Notes: a model not told the origin generated them from the letters alone. Shown: positions 32,739 through 43,679, counted from the stretch's first letter. The stretch: 64,000 bases of DNA from Bordetella petrii (GCF_000067205.1 NC_010170.1:1798001-1862000), one strand, 5' to 3'. Made by a program: numbers and translations.

Positions 32739-34232
32739 ATGAGTGAAGTTCCCAGCGTGCCGCTACTGATCGGCGGCAAGCTCGTGCAATCCAAGACGAC
32801 CGAATGGCGCGACGTGATCGATCCGGCCACGCAGCAGGTGGTCGCCCGCGTGCCCTTCGCCACGCGCGAGGAGCTGGACCTGGCGGTGGCCAATGCCAAA
32901 GAAGCCTTCCAGACCTGGCGCAATACCGGGCAGGGCGCGCGCATGCGCGTCATGCTGAAGCTGCAGCAATTGCTGCGCGAAAACACCGCCAAGCTGGCCG
33001 AGATGATCACCCGCGAGCATGGCAAGACCCTGCCGGACGCCGAGGGCGAAGTAGGGCGCGGCCTCGAAGTGGTGGAGCATGCGTGCTCTATTGCCAACCT
33101 GCAATTGGGCGAATACGCCGAGAACGCCGCCGGCGGCATCGACGTCTACACCCTGATCCAGCCCCTGGGCGTGTGCGCCGGCATTACGGCGTTCAACTTC
33201 CCGGTGATGCTGCCGTGCTTCATGTTTCCCATTGCCGTGGCTTGCGGCAACACCTTCGTGCTCAAGCCGTCCGAGCAGGACCCGACGTCTTCGCTGTTCC
33301 TGGCGCAGCTCGCGCTCGAGGCCGGCCTGCCGCCGGGCGTGCTGAACGTCGTGCATGGCGGCCCCGAGATCGCCAACGGGCTGTGCGAGCATCCCGATAT
33401 CAAGGCCGTGTCGTTCATCGGTTCGACCCGCGTCGGTTCCGAGATCTACCAGCGCGCCTCTAATGCCGGCAAGCGTTGCCAGGCCATGATGGGCGCCAAG
33501 AACCACTGCGTGATCCTGCCCGATGCCGACCCTGAAGTCGCGTTGAACCAACTGCTGGGCGCCGCTTTCGGCGCGGCCGGCCAGCGCTGCATGGCGGCCT
33601 CGGTAGCGGTGCTGGTGGGCGAGGCCCGCAATTGGCTGCCCGACTTCGTCGAGCGGGCCAAGGGCCTGAAGGTCAATGCCGGCACCGACCGCAAGGCCGA
33701 TCTGGGGCCGCTGGTGTCGCCCAACGCCAAGAAGCGGGTGGAAAGCCTGATCCAGAAAGGCGTGGACGAAGGCGCCAGGCTGCTGCTCGACGGCCGCAAC
33801 CTGAAGGTGCCAGGCTTCGAGCAGGGCAACTTCGTGGGCCCCACGGTGTTCGACGGCGTGACCGAGAACATGACCATCTACACCGAAGAAATCTTCGGCC
33901 CCGTGCTCAGCGTGGTGGGCGTCGATACCCTGGAAGAAGCGGTGGCCTTCATCAATCGCAACCCCAACGGCAACGGTGTGGCGCTGTTCACTCAGGATGG
34001 CGGCGCGGCGCGCTACTTCCAAAACAACATCGACGTGGGGCAGGTGGGTATCAATATTCCCATTCCCGTGCCGGTGGCCTGGTTCAGCTTCACCGGTTCG
34101 CGCGGCTCGAAGCTGGGCGACCTGGGGCCCAACGGCAAGCAGGCCGTGCAGTTCTGGACCCAAACCAAGACCGTGACCGCGCGCTGGTCGGCTCACGGGC
34201 GCACGGTGAACACGACCATCTCGATGCGTTGA
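32739..34232 (+). CDS. mmsA: Methylmalonate-semialdehyde dehydrogenase (CoA-acylating)
   Basis: NAD-dependent enzyme turning methylmalonate or malonate semialdehyde into propionyl- or acetyl-CoA, used in valine, beta-alanine or inositol breakdown. The 497-residue protein has the aldehyde dehydrogenase core: GITAFNFPVMLPCFMFPIA, KPSEQDPTSS, GSTRVGSEIY and catalytic Cys in GAAGQRCMA. MmsA-like features are YSxxL-region replacement by CSIANLQLGEYAENAAGGID and the closing VPVAWFSFTGSRGSKLGDLG. The propionyl-CoA it makes fits the nearby prpE cluster. Confidence 0.92.
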   Translation: MSEVPSVPLLIGGKLVQSKTTEWRDVIDPATQQVVARVPFATREELDLAVANAKEAFQTWRNTGQGARMRVMLKLQQLLRENTAKLAEMITREHGKTLPDAEGEVGRGLEVVEHACSIANLQLGEYAENAAGGIDVYTLIQPLGVCAGITAFNFPVMLPCFMFPIAVACGNTFVLKPSEQDPTSSLFLAQLALEAGLPPGVLNVVHGGPEIANGLCEHPDIKAVSFIGSTRVGSEIYQRASNAGKRCQAMMGAKNHCVILPDADPEVALNQLLGAAFGAAGQRCMAASVAVLVGEARNWLPDFVERAKGLKVNAGTDRKADLGPLVSPNAKKRVESLIQKGVDEGARLLLDGRNLKVPGFEQGNFVGPTVFDGVTENMTIYTEEIFGPVLSVVGVDTLEEAVAFINRNPNGNGVALFTQDGGAARYFQNNIDVGQVGINIPIPVPVAWFSFTGSRGSKLGDLGPNGKQAVQFWTQTKTVTARWSAHGRTVNTTISMR

Positions 34233-34388
34233 CCGCCCAGGATGTCCGGCTCCCCAAAGGGGGCCGGACACCCACGGCCGATGCCGCCGCGGCAGGAAGC
34301 GGCGACATGGCCCTGAGGGGCGCGGCGCTCGGCAGGAGTGTGGCGAGGCGGCGTGTGTCCCCTCTAAACTTATATCAATAAATAATAT

Positions 34389-34414
34389 AGAACAGGTTCT
34401 TTATTACTTATAAT
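34389..34414 (+). promoter_or_regulatory. Promoter and candidate autoregulatory site of cysB
   Basis: A perfect TATAAT at 34409-34414 has no good -35; instead AGAAC-AG-GTTCT, a perfect dyad, lies at 34389-34400 within a very AT-rich stretch. Such a site overlapping the -35 region fits CysB autorepression. Confidence 0.5.
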
Positions 34415-34437
34415 TGGCCGGTCTATCAGGGGCCACC

Positions 34438-35382
34438 ATGAACCTGCAGCAATTCCGTTTTGTGCGCGAGACCATCCGCCGCGACTTCAACCTGACCGAA
34501 GCCGCCCGCATGCTTTACACCTCGCAACCCGGCGTGTCCAAGGCCATTATCGAATTCGAAGACGAACTCGGCATCAAGATTTTCGAGCGGCACGGCAAGC
34601 GCATCAAGGGGCTGACCAAGCCCGGCTTGGCTGTGTCGCAGGTCATCGACCGCATCATGCGCGAAGTCGACAACCTGAAGAAGGTCAGCGACGAATTCGC
34701 CCGCCGCGACGAAGGAGGGCTGGTCATCGCTTGCACCCACACCCAGGCCCGCTATCTGTTGCCGCGCGTCATTCCGGGGTTCCGCAAGCAGTTTCCCAAG
34801 GTGCACCTGTCGCTGGCCGAGGGCAGCCCGGGCCAGTTGGCCGAGATGGTGCTGCACGAGCAGGCTGACCTGGCCTTGGCGACTGAGTCGCTCGCGCTGA
34901 CGCCGGGGCTGGCTACCTTGCCGGTATACGCATGGGAGCACACCGTGGTGGTGCGGCCGGACCACCCCCTGGCCGAACTCACCAGCAGCGCGGCCAGGAA
35001 CCTGACGCTGGCGCAACTGGCCGAATACCCCATCGTGACCTACGACCGGGCTTTCACCGGCCGTACCACCATCGACGAGGTGTTCGCCAGCCAGAGCATC
35101 CATCCCGACATCGTGCTCGAGGCCATCGATGCCGACGTCATCAAGACCTATGTAGACGTGGGCTTGGGCATCGGCATCATCGCCGGCGTGGCCTACGACC
35201 CGCGCCGCGACGGCAACCTGGTGGGCCTGCCGGTCGGCCACCTGTTCGGCACGCACACCACGCGCGTCGGGGTGAAGGCCGGCGTGTTCCTGCGCGACTA
35301 TGTCTATACCTTCCTGGAAATGATGGCGCCGTCGCTCACGCGCCAGGTGGTCGCCGAGGCGGTGCAGAGCCGTACCGCCTAG
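34438..35382 (+). CDS. cysB: LysR-type regulator CysB
   Basis: Master regulator of cysteine synthesis and sulfur assimilation. The 314-residue protein starts MNLQQFRFVRETIRRDFNLT and its recognition helix region TSQPGVSKAIIEFEDELGIK is the CysB type; the effector domain keeps ACTHTQARYLLP (the sulfate/N-acetylserine site), EGSPGQLAEMV, FTGRTTIDE and DADVIKTYVDVGLGIGI. Start ATG 34438 lies 24 nt after the TATAAT box, allowing a very short leader. An intrinsic terminator follows. Confidence 0.94.
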   Translation: MNLQQFRFVRETIRRDFNLTEAARMLYTSQPGVSKAIIEFEDELGIKIFERHGKRIKGLTKPGLAVSQVIDRIMREVDNLKKVSDEFARRDEGGLVIACTHTQARYLLPRVIPGFRKQFPKVHLSLAEGSPGQLAEMVLHEQADLALATESLALTPGLATLPVYAWEHTVVVRPDHPLAELTSSAARNLTLAQLAEYPIVTYDRAFTGRTTIDEVFASQSIHPDIVLEAIDADVIKTYVDVGLGIGIIAGVAYDPRRDGNLVGLPVGHLFGTHTTRVGVKAGVFLRDYVYTFLEMMAPSLTRQVVAEAVQSRTA

Positions 35383-35402
35383 CTGGCCGGCCTGCCCGCC
35401 AG

Positions 35403-35432
35403 CCCGGCCGTTCAGGCCGGGTTTTGCTTTTT
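35403..35432 (+). terminator. Intrinsic terminator of cysB
   Basis: CCCGGCC (35403-35409), 5-nt loop, GGCCGGG (35415-35421), then TTTTGCTTTTT. It lies 20 nt past the cysB stop. Confidence 0.85.
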
Positions 35433-35509
35433 GGGGGTGCGGCGAGAGCGATGCTATGCCGGAGCAGGGGGCGATAAATATTATTAAATAAGAACCAATC
35501 GCATTTGTG

Positions 35510-35537
35510 TTGACTAAAAAATAGGAATCATTATCAT
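35510..35537 (+). promoter_or_regulatory. Promoter with overlapping Fur box
   Basis: TTGACT (35510-35515), 16-bp spacer, TATCAT (35532-35537). The spacer and -10 are covered by a Fur-box-like 19-mer at 35517-35535 ending in GGAATCATTATC, which matches the 19-bp consensus at 14 positions. Repression by iron-loaded Fur is expected. Confidence 0.65.
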
Positions 35538-35570
35538 TAACTCCAGTCGCAACGATCTGGAGTACAAATC

Positions 35571-35882
35571 ATGGCAGCAGCGCTTAGCGCGGTAGTGGTG
35601 GGCGCCGACAGGCTGGGGAATATTCCCGACCTGCTCAAGGGCCACAATATTTCGATCACGCACCATATCAGCGGGCGTGATCCCTCGCACCAGAAGAAAA
35701 CACTGCAGCTGCCCTCGGGTACGCAACTGGTCATTCTCCTGACCGATTTCCTGGGGCATAACGTGATGAAGACCTTCCGCAACGCCGCGCAGCGCGGCGG
35801 TATCCGGGTGGTGGCATGCCGGCGGTCAGTGTGCAGCATGCAGCAGGCCCTGCAGCAATGCGGCCTGTGTTCGATGCATTAA
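35571..35882 (+). CDS. DUF2325 small Cys-rich protein, iron-regulated
   Basis: A 103-residue cytoplasmic protein of the DUF2325 family, function unknown. It opens with SAVVVGADRLGNIPDLLKGH, like a small nucleotide-fold domain, and ends with four cysteines, Cys83, Cys88, Cys97 and Cys100 (VACRRSVCSM, QCGLC), a plausible metal or redox site. ATG 35571 has CTGGAG upstream. The promoter carries a Fur box, so the gene should be induced under iron starvation. It stands alone and faces a convergent NlpC gene. Confidence 0.8.
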   Translation: MAAALSAVVVGADRLGNIPDLLKGHNISITHHISGRDPSHQKKTLQLPSGTQLVILLTDFLGHNVMKTFRNAAQRGGIRVVACRRSVCSMQQALQQCGLCSMH

Positions 35883-35963
35883 GCCAGGATTCACCCGCAA
35901 GCGCCGCGCGCATTCTTTTTAAGGGGACGAGGCTGGCGGGCGGCATGGCCCGCCGGCGCTTCC

Positions 35964-36557
35964 TTACCGAGCAGCTTCGCCGGGCGCGGCGGCCAGCAAG
36001 CCGCCTTCGAGGCGGCGGGCGCCGTTGTAGCGCTTGGCCCAATAGGTCAGCGTCATTTTTTCGATGCGCACCACGCCGCCCGCGCTGGGGGAGTGCACGA
36101 AACGGTTGTCGCCCAGGTAAATGCCCACGTGCGAATAGCGCCGCCCCAAGGTATTGAAGAACACCAGGTCGCCGGGCTGCAAATGCTGCTTGTCGATGGC
36201 GGTGCCCATCAGGGCCATGGCCGAGCTGTTGCGCGGCAGCTTCAGGCCCAGCGCGCGCTGGGCCGAATACGCGACCAGCCCACTGCAATCGAAGCCGGTA
36301 TCGGGTGACGAACCGCCATAGCGGTAGCGCACGCCGAGCTGGTCCAGCGCCTCGTTGATGAGCGGGTCGCCTATGGCTTGCTGCCGTTCGCGGCTGAGCT
36401 TGCGCGCGACCAGCGAGCCGATCGGGTCGGACGAGGACGCGGCCCAGGCCGCGTCTTGCGAATCGAGGGCGGCGCGGTTGGCGGCGGGGCGGGTGTTTGC
36501 GCAGCCCGCCAGCAGCACGCACAGGCCAAAGGCCGCCAGGCCGGCGTACCGGCGCAT
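35964..36557 (-). CDS. NlpC/P60 peptidoglycan hydrolase lipoprotein
   Basis: Cell-wall hydrolase of the NlpC/P60 family, cutting within stem peptides. From ATG 36557 the 197-residue protein has a lipoprotein signal, MRRYAGLAAFGLCVLLAGC (Cys19), a linker of about 50 residues, and the catalytic domain with Cys in DTGFDCSGLVAYS, LPRNSSAMALMG, His in RYSHVGIYLGD and a second His in RFVHSPSAGG. Resembles E. coli Spr/MepS in layout. The frame is open upstream, with ATG codons at 36575 and 36605 as alternatives; no strong ribosome site decides between them. Confidence 0.87.
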   Translation of the reverse strand: MRRYAGLAAFGLCVLLAGCANTRPAANRAALDSQDAAWAASSSDPIGSLVARKLSRERQQAIGDPLINEALDQLGVRYRYGGSSPDTGFDCSGLVAYSAQRALGLKLPRNSSAMALMGTAIDKQHLQPGDLVFFNTLGRRYSHVGIYLGDNRFVHSPSAGGVVRIEKMTLTYWAKRYNGARRLEGGLLAAAPGEAAR

Positions 36558-36836
36558 GAGGCCGGGGCCATACATGGGTAGTGCGTGTATCAGGTGCCGG
36601 TGCATGCCCGCCCGAGCGGGGCGGCGGGCCCCGCGGATGCTGGTGGAATTGCCGCGATTCTAGCAAATGCCGCCGTCCGGCTTGCGGTCGCGGCCTGCGT
36701 CGGACCCATGCACATGGGGAATTCCCCAGGTTGCGCGGCAAGCCTGATGCAAGCTTTGCTGGCCACAATAGGGCCCGACAGGGGGCGAAGAAACCCCTCC
36801 AAACGGAGAGCAGGCCCGTGCAATCGGAGGCAAGTA

Positions 36837-38726
36837 ATGCAAAAAACCCGCGATTTCCATCGCCGTTCCATCGACGACCGCGACGCGTTCTGGCGCGCCG
36901 AGGCTGAACGCATCCACTGGGAAACGCCGTTCGAGCAGGTGCTCGACTATTCCCGTCCGCCTTTCGCCCGCTGGTTCGTGGGCGGGCAAACCAATCTCTG
37001 CTACAACGCGGTCGATCGCTGGCTGCCGCAGCAGGCCGACCAGCCCGCCCTGATCTGGGTATCTACCGAGGTCGATCGCGAGGCCGTCTATACGCGCCGC
37101 CAGCTGTATGACGAAGTCAACGCGGCCGCCGCCATGCTGCGCGCGCAGGGCGTGGGCCGCGGCGACCGGGTGCTGCTGTACATGCCCATGGTGCCCGAGG
37201 CGGTTTTCACCATGCTGGCTTGTGCGCGGCTGGGGGCGGTGCATTCGGTGGTGTTCGGCGGGTTCGCCTCGGTGAACCTGGCCCAGCGCATCGACGACGC
37301 CGAGCCCAAGGTCATCGTGTCGGCCGACGCCGGCTCGCGCGCCGGCAAGGTGGTGCCGTACAAGCCGCTGCTGGACAAGGCCCTGAGTCTGTGCGCCCGG
37401 CCGCCGCAATCGGTGATCGTGTTCGATCGCGGGCTGGCGCCGTGCGAACGCCAGCCCGGGCGCGACCTCGACTACGCCGAGCTGCGCGCGCGGCACGCTG
37501 GCGAGCAGGTGCCCGTGCAGTGGCTCGAATCGTCCGAGCCCAGCTATATCCTTTACACGTCCGGCACCACCGGCAAGCCCAAGGGGGTGCAGCGGGACGT
37601 CGGCGGCTACGCCGTGGCGCTGGCCGCCTCTATGGAATATCTGTTCGATGGCAAGCCGGGCGATACCTATTTCTGCACCAGCGACATCGGCTGGGTGGTG
37701 GGGCATTCGTACATTGTGTACGGCCCGCTGATCGGCGGGCAGACCACCATCCTGTACGAAGGCACGCCGGTGCGCCCCGATGGCGCCATCCTGTGGCGGC
37801 TGGTCGAGCGCTTCGGTGTCAACACGCTGTTCTCGGCGCCCACCGCGGTGCGGGTGCTCAAGCGCCAGGCGCCCGAGCTGCTGTCGCGCCACGACCTGTC
37901 TTCGCTGCGCGCCGTGTACCTGGCCGGCGAGCCGCTCGACGAGCCCACCGCGCAATGGATCTCGCAAGGGTTGGGCAAGCCCATCATCGACAACTACTGG
38001 CAAACCGAGTCGGGCTGGCCGATCCTGTCGGCGCAGCCGGGTGTCGAACGGGTGCCCACGCGCTTCGGCAGCCCGTCGTTTCCCGTGTATGGCTTCGATG
38101 CGCGCATCGTCAGCGAAACCACGGGCGCCGACCTGGGCCCGGGCGAGAAGGGCGTGGTGGCCATTGCGCCGCCGCTGCCGCCGGGGGCTATGTCCACCAT
38201 CTGGGGCGACGACGAACGCTTCGTGCAAACCTATTTCACGTCGATTCCCGGACGCCAGTTGTATTCCACGTTCGACTGGGGGCGCGTCGACGAAGACGGC
38301 TATTGGTTCATCCTGGGCCGCACCGACGATGTCATCAACGTGGCCGGCCACAGGCTGGGCACGCGCGAAATCGAGGAGTCCATCAACAGCCATCCCGGCA
38401 TTGCCGAATGCGCCGTGGTGGGCGCGGCCGACAGCCTGAAGGGACAGGTGGCGATGGCGTTCGCGGTGCTGAAGAACCCCGATGCCGCCGCCGGTCCCGA
38501 TGCCGCGCGGGCGCTGGAAGGCGATATCATGCGCGTGGTGGAAGAACAGCTTGGCGCCGTGGCCCGGCCCGCGCGCATCCATTTCGTGACCGCGCTGCCC
38601 AAGACCCGTTCGGGCAAGGTGCTGCGCCGGGCCATCGTGGCCCTGTGCGAAGGACGCGATCCTGGCGATCTCACCACCATCGAAGATCCCTCATCACTCG
38701 AACGAATCAAGGAATCGCTGTCATGA
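36837..38726 (+). CDS. prpE: Propionate-CoA ligase
   Basis: Makes propionyl-CoA from propionate via propionyl-AMP. The 629-residue protein is an acyl-adenylate enzyme with ILYTSGTTGKPKGVQ (ATP loop), DIGWVVGHSYIVYGPL, YWQTESGWPI, and the C-terminal catalytic lysine in KTRSGKVLRRAI. The PrpE-specific opening is DFWRAEAERIHWETPFEQVL-like (here DAFWRAEAERIHW) without the long acs N-terminus. GGAGG lies 7 nt before ATG 36837. The stop overlaps the next start by 4 nt. The 230 bp before it show no clear promoter. Confidence 0.9.
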   Translation: MQKTRDFHRRSIDDRDAFWRAEAERIHWETPFEQVLDYSRPPFARWFVGGQTNLCYNAVDRWLPQQADQPALIWVSTEVDREAVYTRRQLYDEVNAAAAMLRAQGVGRGDRVLLYMPMVPEAVFTMLACARLGAVHSVVFGGFASVNLAQRIDDAEPKVIVSADAGSRAGKVVPYKPLLDKALSLCARPPQSVIVFDRGLAPCERQPGRDLDYAELRARHAGEQVPVQWLESSEPSYILYTSGTTGKPKGVQRDVGGYAVALAASMEYLFDGKPGDTYFCTSDIGWVVGHSYIVYGPLIGGQTTILYEGTPVRPDGAILWRLVERFGVNTLFSAPTAVRVLKRQAPELLSRHDLSSLRAVYLAGEPLDEPTAQWISQGLGKPIIDNYWQTESGWPILSAQPGVERVPTRFGSPSFPVYGFDARIVSETTGADLGPGEKGVVAIAPPLPPGAMSTIWGDDERFVQTYFTSIPGRQLYSTFDWGRVDEDGYWFILGRTDDVINVAGHRLGTREIEESINSHPGIAECAVVGAADSLKGQVAMAFAVLKNPDAAAGPDAARALEGDIMRVVEEQLGAVARPARIHFVTALPKTRSGKVLRRAIVALCEGRDPGDLTTIEDPSSLERIKESLS

Positions 38727-39130
38727 AGACCAAACCCGCATTGACCACCGACGACGTCAAGAAAGTCCTGGCCGCTGCCGAGGCGCATGCCGTGAAGAAC
38801 GGCTGGGCGGTGGCGATCGCCGTGGTCGATGACGGCGGGCACCTGATGGGCATGCTGCGGCTCGACGGCGTGGCGCCGATTTCCAGCCGCATCGCCCCGG
38901 CCAAGGCGCAAACCGCCGCGCTGGGCCGGCGCGAGTCGCGCCTTTACGAAGAAAGCATCAACGGCGGCCGCTACTCGTTCCTGTCGGCTCCGCTGCTCGA
39001 GGGCATGCTGGAAGGCGGCGTGCCCATCGTGGCCAGCGGCGAAGTGGTGGGCGCGGTCGGCGTGTCGGGCGTCAAGTCGTCCGAAGACGCCGAGATTGCG
39101 CGCGCCGGCATCGCAGCCCTCGGCCTGTGA
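38723..39130 (+). CDS. HbpS/GlcG-family haem-binding-like protein
   Basis: A 135-residue protein of the GlcG/HbpS (DUF336) family, recognised from LTTDDVKKVLAAAEAHAVKN, VAIAVVDDGGHLMGMLRLDG, KAQTAALGRRES and VVGAVGVSGVKSSEDAEIA. Members include haem-binding redox sensors and GlcG of the glycolate operon; the role in acyl-CoA clusters is unknown. No signal peptide is present, so it is probably cytoplasmic. It overlaps prpE (ATGA) and the transporter gene (GTGA), so the three are translationally coupled. Confidence 0.82.
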   Translation: MKTKPALTTDDVKKVLAAAEAHAVKNGWAVAIAVVDDGGHLMGMLRLDGVAPISSRIAPAKAQTAALGRRESRLYEESINGGRYSFLSAPLLEGMLEGGVPIVASGEVVGAVGVSGVKSSEDAEIARAGIAALGL

Positions 39131-40473
39131 CGCATCCGCTGCCGCCCGAGCCGGGCTCCGGCCCGGCCGTTCCGCCGGCCACCGGGCCGATGGCCGGCCT
39201 GCTCAACCCTGGCGTCGCGCGCCGCGAGGTCTGGGCCTGGGCCATGTACGACTTCGCCAACTCGGGCTACACCACGGTCATCCTCACCACCGTGTTCAGC
39301 ACGTATTTTGTCGGCGTGGTGGGGCAGCGGGCCGACTGGGCCACGCTGGCCTGGACGGCGGCGCTGTCGCTGTCGTACCTGGCCATCATGTTGACCATGC
39401 CCACCCTGGGCGCGCGCGCCGACGCCCGCGCGGCCAAGCGGCGCCTGCTGTACACCAGCACGGCCGGCTGCGTGGCGGCGACGCTGGTGCTGACCCAGGC
39501 GGGGCCGGGCGACGTATGGCTGGCGCTGGCGGCGGTGGCCGTGTCCAACTATTGCTATTGCGTGGGCGAATCGGTCGTGGCGGCCTTCCTGCCCGAACTG
39601 GCGCGGCCCGCCGCGCTGGGACGCGTGTCCGGCTGGGGCTGGAGCTTCGGCTACTGCGGCGGCATGCTCACGCTGGGCCTGTCGCTGGCGGCGGTCACGG
39701 CGGGCGAAGCGCGTGGCCTGTCGGCGCAGCAATACGTGCCTTGGGTCATCGTCATTACCAGCGTCATGTTCGCGCTGGCGGCGCTGCCGTCGTTCTTCCT
39801 GTTGCGCGAGCGGGCCGCGCCGCATGCCATGGCCGTGCGCGCGCCCGACATGCTGCGGCGGCTGGCCGCCTCGTGGCGCGACACGGGCGCGCATTTTCCC
39901 GAGTTTCGCCGTCTGCTGATGTGCGGGGCCTGTTACCAGGCGGGCATTGCGGTGGTGGTGACCCTGGCGGCGGTGTATGCCGAGCAGGTCATGGGCTTCA
40001 CCTTGCCGCAGATCATGCTTTTGGTGTTCACCGTGAACATCGGGGCGGCGGCCGGCGCGTTCGCGTTCGGCTATCTGCAAGACCGCATTGGCCACAAACG
40101 GGCGCTGGGCATCACGCTGGCGGGCTGGATCGTCATGGTGCTGGTGGCCTACGCGGCCGTCACCGCGCCGGTGTTCTGGGCCGCGGCCATCCTGGCCGGC
40201 CTGTGCATGGGCACCAGCCAGAGCGCGGGCCGGGCCATGGTGGGGGCGCTGGCGCCGCCCGCGCGCCTGGCCGAATTCTTTGCCCTATGGACGTTCGCCG
40301 TGCAGCTGGCCGCCGTGGTGGGGCCGTTGACCTACGGCCTGGTCACCTGGCTGACCGCCGGCAATCATCGGCTGGCCATCCTGGTCACCGGCATATTCTT
40401 TGTGGGCGGCCTGGCGCTGCTGGCCCGCGTCGACATTGGCCGCGGCCTCGCGCGCCGCGCGCAACCCGGCTGA
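39127..40473 (+). CDS. UMF1-type major facilitator transporter
   Basis: A 448-residue inner-membrane transporter with about 12 hydrophobic segments. EVWAWAMYDFANSGYTTVIL is the hallmark of the UMF1/Atg22-like branch of the major facilitator superfamily, and the loop GYLQDRIGHKRALG is the usual MFS motif between helices. The branch is poorly characterised. Coupling to prpE suggests transport of a carboxylate, but that is inference. Start GTG 39127 overlaps the preceding stop. Confidence 0.87.
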   Translation: MTHPLPPEPGSGPAVPPATGPMAGLLNPGVARREVWAWAMYDFANSGYTTVILTTVFSTYFVGVVGQRADWATLAWTAALSLSYLAIMLTMPTLGARADARAAKRRLLYTSTAGCVAATLVLTQAGPGDVWLALAAVAVSNYCYCVGESVVAAFLPELARPAALGRVSGWGWSFGYCGGMLTLGLSLAAVTAGEARGLSAQQYVPWVIVITSVMFALAALPSFFLLRERAAPHAMAVRAPDMLRRLAASWRDTGAHFPEFRRLLMCGACYQAGIAVVVTLAAVYAEQVMGFTLPQIMLLVFTVNIGAAAGAFAFGYLQDRIGHKRALGITLAGWIVMVLVAYAAVTAPVFWAAAILAGLCMGTSQSAGRAMVGALAPPARLAEFFALWTFAVQLAAVVGPLTYGLVTWLTAGNHRLAILVTGIFFVGGLALLARVDIGRGLARRAQPG

Positions 40474-40640
40474 ACCGGCCGTGCCGCGGCTGGTATCCTT
40501 ATAGAGGCAGCCGCCGGCGTGCGCCCCGGGCGGGTCCCTCCAGCCCGCCCGCTGCGTAAGGTGCCCGTAAGAGCGCGGCGATACGGTTGGGTATAGGCAG
40601 TCATCGCCATACCTACAAATCACGAACCCGGAGACAAACC

Positions 40641-42620
<1,980 letters not shown>

Positions 42621-42670
42621 GGCCGCGCCCAGGGCGCGCCGCGCAAGGCGCGCCAGGAGTATCATCGAAT

Positions 42671-42713
42671 GCGCCCGTCCCGGTTGACGCCGGGACGGGC
42701 GCTTTCTTTCTTT
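42671..42713 (+). terminator. Strong intrinsic terminator of acs
   Basis: Perfect 13-bp stem, GCGCCCGTCCCGG (42671-42683) with CCGGGACGGGCGC (42690-42702), 6-nt loop, followed by TTTCTTTCTTT. Confidence 0.92.
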
Positions 42714-42727
42714 CCCGAGTTATTCCT

Positions 42728-43609
42728 GTGAGCCGCAGCAACTTCGATCGGACCGGACTGGCCCTGATGTTCACCACCATCGTGGTGTGGGCGGGCAGTT
42801 GGGTGGCGATGAAGCTGATTGTGCCGTATATCGCGCCCATCCAATTCGTGGCGGTGCGCTACTTGTCCGGCAGCCTGGTGCTGTTCGTGCTGCTGGCGGC
42901 GCTGCGCCGGCCGCTGGGTATGCCGGCGTGGCGCTTGACCTTGCTGACGGGGCTGACCCAGACGGCCGCCTTCCAGATCTTCGTGCAGATCGCACTGGTG
43001 ACGGGCGGCGTAGGCAAAGTGTCGCTGCTGGCCTACACCATGCCGTTCTGGGTGGTGGTGTTCGCCTGGGCCTTGCTGCGAGAAAAACCCACGCCGCGCC
43101 ATGGCGCCGGTTTCGCGCTGGCCGGCGCCGGCCTGGTGTGTTTTCTTGAACCATGGGGCGGCATGGGCGATGCCCTGGCAGTGCTGCTGGCCCTGGCTGG
43201 TGGCTTGTGCTGGGGCTTGGGAACAGTCCTGTCCAAACGCATGTTCGAGCGGCACGCGCCCGACCTGATGACTTTCACCGCATGGCAGATGCTCCTCGGC
43301 GGCGCGCTGACCCTGCCAGCCGCGCTGTGGGTGCCGCATGCGCCCGTACAGTGGGCCTGGCAGTTGTGGGCCGGCATGTTCTACATTGTGCTCATCGCCA
43401 CCGCGGCCGGTTGGCTGCTGTGGCTGTCGGTGGTGCGGCGCGTGCCCGCGTCGATCGCGGGCCTATCCAGCCTGGGCGTGCCCATCGTGGCCACCCTGCT
43501 GGCCTGGCTGACGTTGGGCGAGCGGCCCACGCCAGTCGAGATGTCGGGCATGGCGTTGATACTGGGCGGCCTGTGGGTGGTCAGCCGCGCCTCGCGGCGG
43601 CCGGGGTAG
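42728..43609 (+). CDS. DMT-superfamily (EamA) transporter
   Basis: A 293-residue inner-membrane protein with ten hydrophobic segments arranged as two EamA repeats (about residues 10-140 and 155-290). VVWAGSWVAMKLIVPYIAPI and VPIVATLLAWLTLGERPTPVE are typical repeat ends. Such carriers export amino acids or metabolites; the substrate cannot be read from sequence. GTG 42728 is taken as start, 15 nt after the acs terminator. Confidence 0.88.
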   Translation: MSRSNFDRTGLALMFTTIVVWAGSWVAMKLIVPYIAPIQFVAVRYLSGSLVLFVLLAALRRPLGMPAWRLTLLTGLTQTAAFQIFVQIALVTGGVGKVSLLAYTMPFWVVVFAWALLREKPTPRHGAGFALAGAGLVCFLEPWGGMGDALAVLLALAGGLCWGLGTVLSKRMFERHAPDLMTFTAWQMLLGGALTLPAALWVPHAPVQWAWQLWAGMFYIVLIATAAGWLLWLSVVRRVPASIAGLSSLGVPIVATLLAWLTLGERPTPVEMSGMALILGGLWVVSRASRRPG

Positions 43610-43679
43610 ATTTCTTTGCGATGGCGGGCAGCTGCCCGCCGGGATACCGAAGCAGTTGGACGAAGCACTTGGAGCATTC

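Noticed and set aside
34243..34270. Terminator after mmsA
   Set aside because: A strong 12-bp hairpin is present but no T-run follows, so it was not listed as a terminator.
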